64,000 bases of DNA, from positions 1 to 64,000 of the forward strand of contig DASCMO010000010.1 of NCBI GenBank assembly GCA_036010965.1, in the 5' to 3' direction. Shown one piece after another: positions 59,665-64,000 of the stretch. Under the pieces are notes generated by a model, which had not been told where the DNA came from, made no database searches, and was given only the letters and a program-made list of their open reading frames with translations. How positions within the stretch are numbered: position 1 is the stretch's first letter; each line of letters opens with the position of its first letter. Source of the DNA: GCA-2686265 sp036010965. GTDB taxonomy: Bacteria > Planctomycetota > UBA1135 > GCA-002686595. Both the position numbers and the translations under genes were made by a program.

Positions 59665-61536
59665 ATGTCCAGGAAAAGAGACAAGACCAAGCAAGGCCGG
59701 CACGCGGCCTCAGCCTCACCCGCCTCCGATTCCGTGGCGCACGACGACGACATCGTCTTCGTTCCCAAGGGGCAGAGCCGCCTGCGCTTCTACCTGAGCT
59801 TCGCTCTGGTCGTGTTCCTGCTGATCATCTTCGTCGTTCCCAGCGCCCTGATGGGCTCGCTGGGTGCCGGAGATGAGCGGGTGGCCGAGACCTACGTGCG
59901 CTGGACGGGACCGGACGGGACGCCGAGAGAGTTCACCTACGCGGACTTCGTCGGGCACAAGCGCGCCCTGCGCATCCTCGAGACCGCGCGCATCCTGCCC
60001 TTCCTGGGCTTCGGTCAGATGGATGCGGGCCTCGACGAGGACGTCGCGCGCTTCCTGATCCTTGAGGACGTGGCGGCCCACCACGGCATCCGGGTGACGG
60101 ACACGTCCCTGGCGAACTTCATCCTGCGGACCTGGCCCGACCCCGAGGCCTACCACCGCTTCGTGGCGAGCAGCGTGCGCGTGCCGGCAGCGGCCTTCGA
60201 GCAGGCCTTGCGTCGTGCTCTGGCCGTACGCCGCCTGCGGACGTACCTCGACTTCGGCGTCAGCGAGAGCGATCCGACCGTGATCGAGGCGACCTGGAAG
60301 TCGCGACACCAGGAGAATGCCTTCCACCTCGTCCGGATAGCCGTGGCGGAACAGGAAGCCGAGGCCCGCGTGCGCCTGGCCGAGGCGGACCTCGAGGTCT
60401 GGTTCGGCGCCCTGAGCGAGCCCGCCCAGCAGCCCTACCGGACACCCCGCCGCTGGTCGGCCCAGATCGCCTTCGTCACGGCCGACGCGCAGGCCGCCGA
60501 AGGTGAGTTCGCGGGCCTGTACGAGGCCTACCCGCGACCGGAGGGCGAGGACCTCGACGAGCTCGCGCGGCGCTACTACGAGAGCTTCTCTCACGTGCGC
60601 TTCCGTCGCGAGGAGGAGGACGAGAGCCTGGAGGGGCGAGATCGCCTCTATCTGTCCTTCGATGCCGTCGTCGATCAATGCCGCCGCGAGGCTCCGGCCT
60701 ACTACTCCATGGTGGACTGGCTGGCCGACCTGACGAGCCGACTCGCCGACGGCGCGATCGTGGAGGTCGTGGACCTCGAGGCCGAGGCGGCCACGGTGGG
60801 TCTGGAATTCGCGGCCGCTGGGACCGAGCGTAGCCTGGAGGAGTGGCGCGAGGGCGAGGAACCCTTCACCGGACCGCTGGTGGCAGCAGCCATGAACAAC
60901 CGGGAAGCGGGCGGCATCGTGCCGACGGTCACGGTGGAGAAGGGCGCTCTGATCGTGGCCCGAGTCTCCTCCGTACTGGCGCCCGACCTGCCTCCCTTCG
61001 CGGACATCAGCGAGCAAGTCGAAGCTGCCTGGATCGACCAGACCTGCGGCGAGGTCGCGCTCGAACGGCTCGAGGCCATGCGCGACGGCCTCGGTGAGCG
61101 TCCCGATGTCGATGGCACGCCCTTCCTGCCGACCACCACGGTCGAGGTCTTCGAGGCAGCTGCCGCGGCAGCGGGCTTCGAGGTGAGCTACCGCGATTTT
61201 CAGGAGCGCTCCACGCCGCTCACGGGAGATGACGAGGAGGCGGACGCCATCACGGGTTTCCTGCGCGCCAGCGGCGCCCTCTACTCCGCCGTGGAGGGAC
61301 AGGTGCCCGCGGCATCCCTCGACCGTGGCGGGGAGCAGGCCTACCTCGTGCGCCACTCGGGTGCGCGTGCCGCGGACCTTTCGCGCATGACGCCGGCGGA
61401 GTACGCGTCGGTCCAGCGCCTGGAGCTGCAACTGGCCCTGCAGAGGTTTCGCGCGGCCTCCTTCGACTCCATCGACTACCTCAAGCAACGCTACCAGCTC
61501 CACTTGGCGAGCTGGGACACGGAAGATACCGAGTAG
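59665..61536 (+). CDS. PpiD/SurA-like membrane-anchored periplasmic chaperone
   Basis: A 623-residue protein with a basic cytoplasmic N-terminus, one membrane helix (about residues 39-63, FYLSFALVVFLLIIFVVPS) and a large periplasmic part. The arrangement is that of PpiD. The first periplasmic domain is SurA_N-like (ARFLILEDVAAHHGIRVTD, RRLRTYLDFG), later regions have alternating helices and strands (AAGTERSLEEWREGEEPFTG, GALIVARVSSV) resembling a degenerate parvulin domain. No typical isomerase catalytic residues can be pointed out, so chaperone function alone is likely. It is the second PpiD/SurA-like gene in 4 kb, with scpB between. Start ATG at 59665. Confidence 0.72.
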   Translation: MSRKRDKTKQGRHAASASPASDSVAHDDDIVFVPKGQSRLRFYLSFALVVFLLIIFVVPSALMGSLGAGDERVAETYVRWTGPDGTPREFTYADFVGHKRALRILETARILPFLGFGQMDAGLDEDVARFLILEDVAAHHGIRVTDTSLANFILRTWPDPEAYHRFVASSVRVPAAAFEQALRRALAVRRLRTYLDFGVSESDPTVIEATWKSRHQENAFHLVRIAVAEQEAEARVRLAEADLEVWFGALSEPAQQPYRTPRRWSAQIAFVTADAQAAEGEFAGLYEAYPRPEGEDLDELARRYYESFSHVRFRREEEDESLEGRDRLYLSFDAVVDQCRREAPAYYSMVDWLADLTSRLADGAIVEVVDLEAEAATVGLEFAAAGTERSLEEWREGEEPFTGPLVAAAMNNREAGGIVPTVTVEKGALIVARVSSVLAPDLPPFADISEQVEAAWIDQTCGEVALERLEAMRDGLGERPDVDGTPFLPTTTVEVFEAAAAAAGFEVSYRDFQERSTPLTGDDEEADAITGFLRASGALYSAVEGQVPAASLDRGGEQAYLVRHSGARAADLSRMTPAEYASVQRLELQLALQRFRAASFDSIDYLKQRYQLHLASWDTEDTE

Positions 61537-61850
61537 GGCGCGTACGGAGTCGGGACCACGCCAGCGCGCGCTGCACCGACCCGGACCGGCCGCGCCTTCG
61601 GAGTGGAAGGTCGGTGCGCGCCGACGCGTGATGCAAGAAAAGTCCGCCGACCCGCGGGTGGGGGGACCGCGCGAGCCGACGGAACGAGGAGATCAGGAAT
61701 CTTGCTGTGGGTCTCGGTGCGAGGCGCGGTCGCCGGCTGGGAGTGGGGGGGGGTGGGTCCGAGGACCCGCGCCGACCCGCGCCACTGGGATCATCGTCCT
61801 GGCGCCCCGTCACCTTGGGGACGGACCGCGGCCCTTCCCGAGGTAGGGAA
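61537..61850. other. Intergenic region between convergent genes, no gene seen
   Basis: A 314-bp stretch between the ends of the PpiD-like gene (+) and the histidine kinase gene (-). It holds several short inverted repeats, including GGGTCC-GA-GGACCC (61755-61768), and a run of nine or more G just before it. No T-tract follows any of them. ORFs here continue antisense to the kinase and are not accepted. Confidence 0.4.
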
Positions 61851-63689
61851 TCAGGAGCGCGGGCGGGCGGGGCGAAACACGACCCGGAAGATGCTCCCGC
61901 CTCCCGGCCGGTCGGCAACCTCGGCGTCGCCCCCCAGGGCCTCGGCCTGGGTTTTGACCAGGTGCAGCCCCAGGCCCGTCCCGCGCGAGGTGCGCGTCGC
62001 CTCGTTGCCCATGCGGTGGAAGGCCTCGAAAACGCGCACCTTCTGGTCCGCGGGGACCCCCGGCCCGCGATCGAGGATCTCCAGGACCGGGCGTCCGCGG
62101 CGCAAGCGTGTGCGCACCAGGATCGGCTCGCCCGTGGAACTCGCGGTGGCCGGCGCGTACTTGCGCGCGTTCTCCACCAGGTTGGTGGCGATCGAACTCA
62201 CGGCCTCCGCCGTCAGGAGCACCGGCGGCAGATCGTCGGCGAGTTCCAGCTCCAGGTCCTCCAGCGCGCCCTCATTGCTCTTGAGCAAGCCCTCGAGCAC
62301 CGGCTCGAGGGTGGCGTTGAGGTCGGCGGGTCGGGGTTTGGTGCGCGTCCCGGCCAGCTGCCCCTTCTCCAGCACGCGCTCGACCATCGTCTCGAGGCGC
62401 TCGGCCTCGGCCACGATGCGGCGATGGTAGTCAGCCTGCCGCTCGGGGTCGCGCGCCCAGCCGTCCAGCAGCATCTCGCCATAGAGACGGATGGCGGACA
62501 CGGGCGTGCGCAGCTCGTGGGTCACCGCGGCGACGAAGTTCTCCGTCTGGCGGGCGTACTCGAGGTCGCGGCGCACCGAGCGCAACAAGAGCAGCAAGCC
62601 GGTGATGAGGGACAGGCCGAGCATCGCGGCCACCCCCAGGAAGCGGCGCGCCTGGAGGCCGAAGCGCCGCTTGAGCTCCTCGGTGCTGATCGCCACGCGC
62701 AGGGCGCCGAACTCGCGATCCTCGAGCACGTAGGTCTCGAACCCCAGCTCCTCGACCAGGTGCACGAGCCCGATCTCCTCGTCGGGCGCAGCGTCGCCTG
62801 CTCCCGTGCCCACCGGCACGAAGCGCTGCGATCCGTCCAGCACGCGCGCCGCGGCCTCGGTGGGGATCTCTTCGAAGAACCAGTCCGTGTCCACGAAGAA
62901 TCCCTGCACGATGTAGGCCCCCTCGCGCAGGGTCGCGAAGCAGTCGGGCATGTCGTCCAGGACGGCGCTGCCGGTGATCAGGACGCTGCGCGTGGCGATC
63001 AGGTGTGGCGTCCCGTCCCGCTCGCGGTAGAAGCGCAGGTGGAAGCCGTACTGATGGACGTCGGTCTCCAGGCTCTCGAGCACGCGCAGGTGGGGCAGTT
63101 CGTCCAGCATGCACTGCACGTCCCCCTCGTCGCTGTGGTTGATGGCGGCCACCGAGAGGGTGAGGCTCGTCTCGCGCTCGGCGGGGAAGTGGGTCACGCG
63201 CTGCAGGGTCTCTCGGGCGTGGTCGTGGACCACGAGATCGGCCGCGGTGGCGAGCAACTTGCCTTTCCGCCGCGCCCATTCGGCGGGGTCTCCCGCCCCA
63301 CCGAACAGGGTCACCGGGGCGTCGATCCCGTGCGGGAACTCGTAGGTGAACCAGCCCAGGATGCCCGGCGGATGGGGCTCGAAGGCCAGGGGGGAGCGCA
63401 CCAGGGCGAAGTCCGTCCCGATCGTCCCGGGCGGGAAGAAGGACTCGCGGTAGTGGTACCAGGGCCGCCGGTTCTCGGCGCCCACGAGCTTGTGCAACTC
63501 GTCGTGCACCGCTTCGGCCAGGCGTCGCCCGGCGTCGTAGACCTCCCAGGGCACCTCTTCCAGGCTCTGCTCGTGGTCCCCGGTCAGCTGGCGCCAGTGG
63601 AGCACGCCCAGGACCACGGTGGGCAGGACCAGCAGCAGGCCATAGAGAGCCAGCGCCGTCCGCCGGCGGTGGAGATCTAGGTGTACCAA
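61851..63689 (-). CDS. Sensor histidine kinase
   Basis: A 612-residue membrane kinase: first membrane helix at about 11-30, a long periplasmic sensor part (about 31-345) that I do not recognise, a second helix (about 346-366, FLGVAAMLGLSLITGLLLLL), then HisKA with the phospho-acceptor in FVAAVTHELRTPVSAIRLYG (His about 390). The ATPase domain has N box LVENARKYAP, G1 ILDRGPGVP, F box VFEAFHR and G2 RGTGLGLHLVK. The start is a TTG at 63689 with AAGGG 6 bp upstream. It lies inside the end of the response-regulator gene (13-bp overlap), so the two are co-translated. The stimulus is unknown. Confidence 0.9.
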   Translation of the reverse strand: MVHLDLHRRRTALALYGLLLVLPTVVLGVLHWRQLTGDHEQSLEEVPWEVYDAGRRLAEAVHDELHKLVGAENRRPWYHYRESFFPPGTIGTDFALVRSPLAFEPHPPGILGWFTYEFPHGIDAPVTLFGGAGDPAEWARRKGKLLATAADLVVHDHARETLQRVTHFPAERETSLTLSVAAINHSDEGDVQCMLDELPHLRVLESLETDVHQYGFHLRFYRERDGTPHLIATRSVLITGSAVLDDMPDCFATLREGAYIVQGFFVDTDWFFEEIPTEAAARVLDGSQRFVPVGTGAGDAAPDEEIGLVHLVEELGFETYVLEDREFGALRVAISTEELKRRFGLQARRFLGVAAMLGLSLITGLLLLLRSVRRDLEYARQTENFVAAVTHELRTPVSAIRLYGEMLLDGWARDPERQADYHRRIVAEAERLETMVERVLEKGQLAGTRTKPRPADLNATLEPVLEGLLKSNEGALEDLELELADDLPPVLLTAEAVSSIATNLVENARKYAPATASSTGEPILVRTRLRRGRPVLEILDRGPGVPADQKVRVFEAFHRMGNEATRTSRGTGLGLHLVKTQAEALGGDAEVADRPGGGSIFRVVFRPARPRS

Positions 63690-64000
63690 CGGTAGCCCTT
63701 GCCCCGCACCGTCTGGATCAGCGACGGGCTTGAGGGGTTGGGCTCGACCTTCCGGCGCAGGCCGACGATGTGGATGTCGACCGTACGCGTCTCCACCTTG
63801 CCGTTGCTGTAGTGCCAGACATCGACCAGCAGGTCATCGCGCGTCACCACGCGGTGGGAGTGCTTGATCAGGTAGCGCAGGATGTCGCCCTCGCGCGGCG
63901 TGAGCTGGATGACCTCGCCGTCGCGGTGGACCTCGAGGCGTTCGAGGTCGACCGAGATGCCGCCCGGCAGCTCGAGTTGCGGCGGGGGAGTGGTGTCGAT
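63677..64000 (-). CDS. OmpR/PhoB-family response regulator, C-terminal part (cut by window edge)
   Basis: The last 107 codons of a response regulator whose receiver domain lies beyond the window. I translated 64000 down to the TAG at 63677. The winged-helix DNA-binding domain is complete: LTPREGDILRYLIKHSHRVV, then RDDLLVDVWHY, ETRTVDIHIVGLRRKVEP and the closing LIQTVRGKGYRWYT. It is the first gene of the pair with the histidine kinase, which starts inside its 3' end. Kinase and regulator should form one phosphorelay controlling transcription. Confidence 0.9.
   Translation of the reverse strand: MDTTPPPQLELPGGISVDLERLEVHRDGEVIQLTPREGDILRYLIKHSHRVVTRDDLLVDVWHYSNGKVETRTVDIHIVGLRRKVEPNPSSPSLIQTVRGKGYRWYT

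Noticed and set aside
61603..63680. Long plus-strand ORFs across the histidine kinase gene
   Set aside because: The minus strand encodes all kinase motifs in order; the plus-strand translations have none.

Overview
The window is very GC-rich, gene-dense bacterial chromosome, most probably from the Planctomycetota. This is inferred from several features. The metalloprotease ends in a C-terminal domain that I associate with planctomycetes. There is an FG-GAP/ASPIC-UnbV/thioredoxin/TPR giant, many secreted PQQ, NHL and TPR proteins, a futalosine-type menaquinone gene (mqnA), and a two-subunit topoisomerase VI. No phage, insertion sequence or CRISPR array was seen, so this is core-like chromosome with some lineage-specific blocks.

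Layout. Positions 66-13651 carry hutI, an STT3-like membrane protein overlapping an exported partner, a DUF2784 protein, a sulfatase-like/TPR protein, hisS, a reprolysin-like metalloprotease, a CDP-alcohol phosphatidyltransferase, a PilZ protein, and a five-heme cytochrome with an NHL propeller. Positions 13726-19828 carry a lipoprotein with NGDGD calcium loops, MscS, a zinc-dependent phospholipase-like protein, a truncated GT-C-like ORF, tRNA-Leu(UAG), and an SGNH hydrolase coupled to a lipoprotein-anchored methyltransferase. Positions 19948-25324 carry a PQQ propeller, then a 1169-codon FG-GAP/UnbV/thioredoxin/TPR gene interrupted by one in-frame TGA, then a candidate structured RNA with its own terminator. 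Positions 25476-33797, on the minus strand, carry a HEAT protein, top6B-top6A, mqnA, and an LpoB/YcfL/COG3014 lipoprotein operon. Positions 33924-40420 carry RNA modification enzymes, RadC, a LolD/FtsX-type ABC transporter with a DUF3299 lipoprotein, and rsmE.

Positions 40761-57728 form one tightly packed operon of ten genes, with every junction between a 4-nt overlap and a 4-nt gap. The order is FHA protein, PilM-PilN fusion (GspL-like), PilO/GspM-like protein, TPR/jelly-roll protein, pseudopilins G, H, K, J and I, and a TPR/zinc-motif protein. It is a type II secretion-like pseudopilus assembly whose minor pseudopilins carry inserted LamG-like domains, and one of them (GspK-like) reaches 1691 residues. 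No ATPase, GspF or secretin gene is in the window. Two SurA/PpiD-like chaperones flank scpB downstream. A histidine kinase and the end of its response regulator close the window.

The two observations most worth following are these. First, the in-frame TGA at 23321 is followed by a hairpin that fits bacterial SECIS geometry, which makes this a candidate selenoprotein. Second, the LamG-decorated pseudopilus operon looks like a specialised form of type II secretion machinery.
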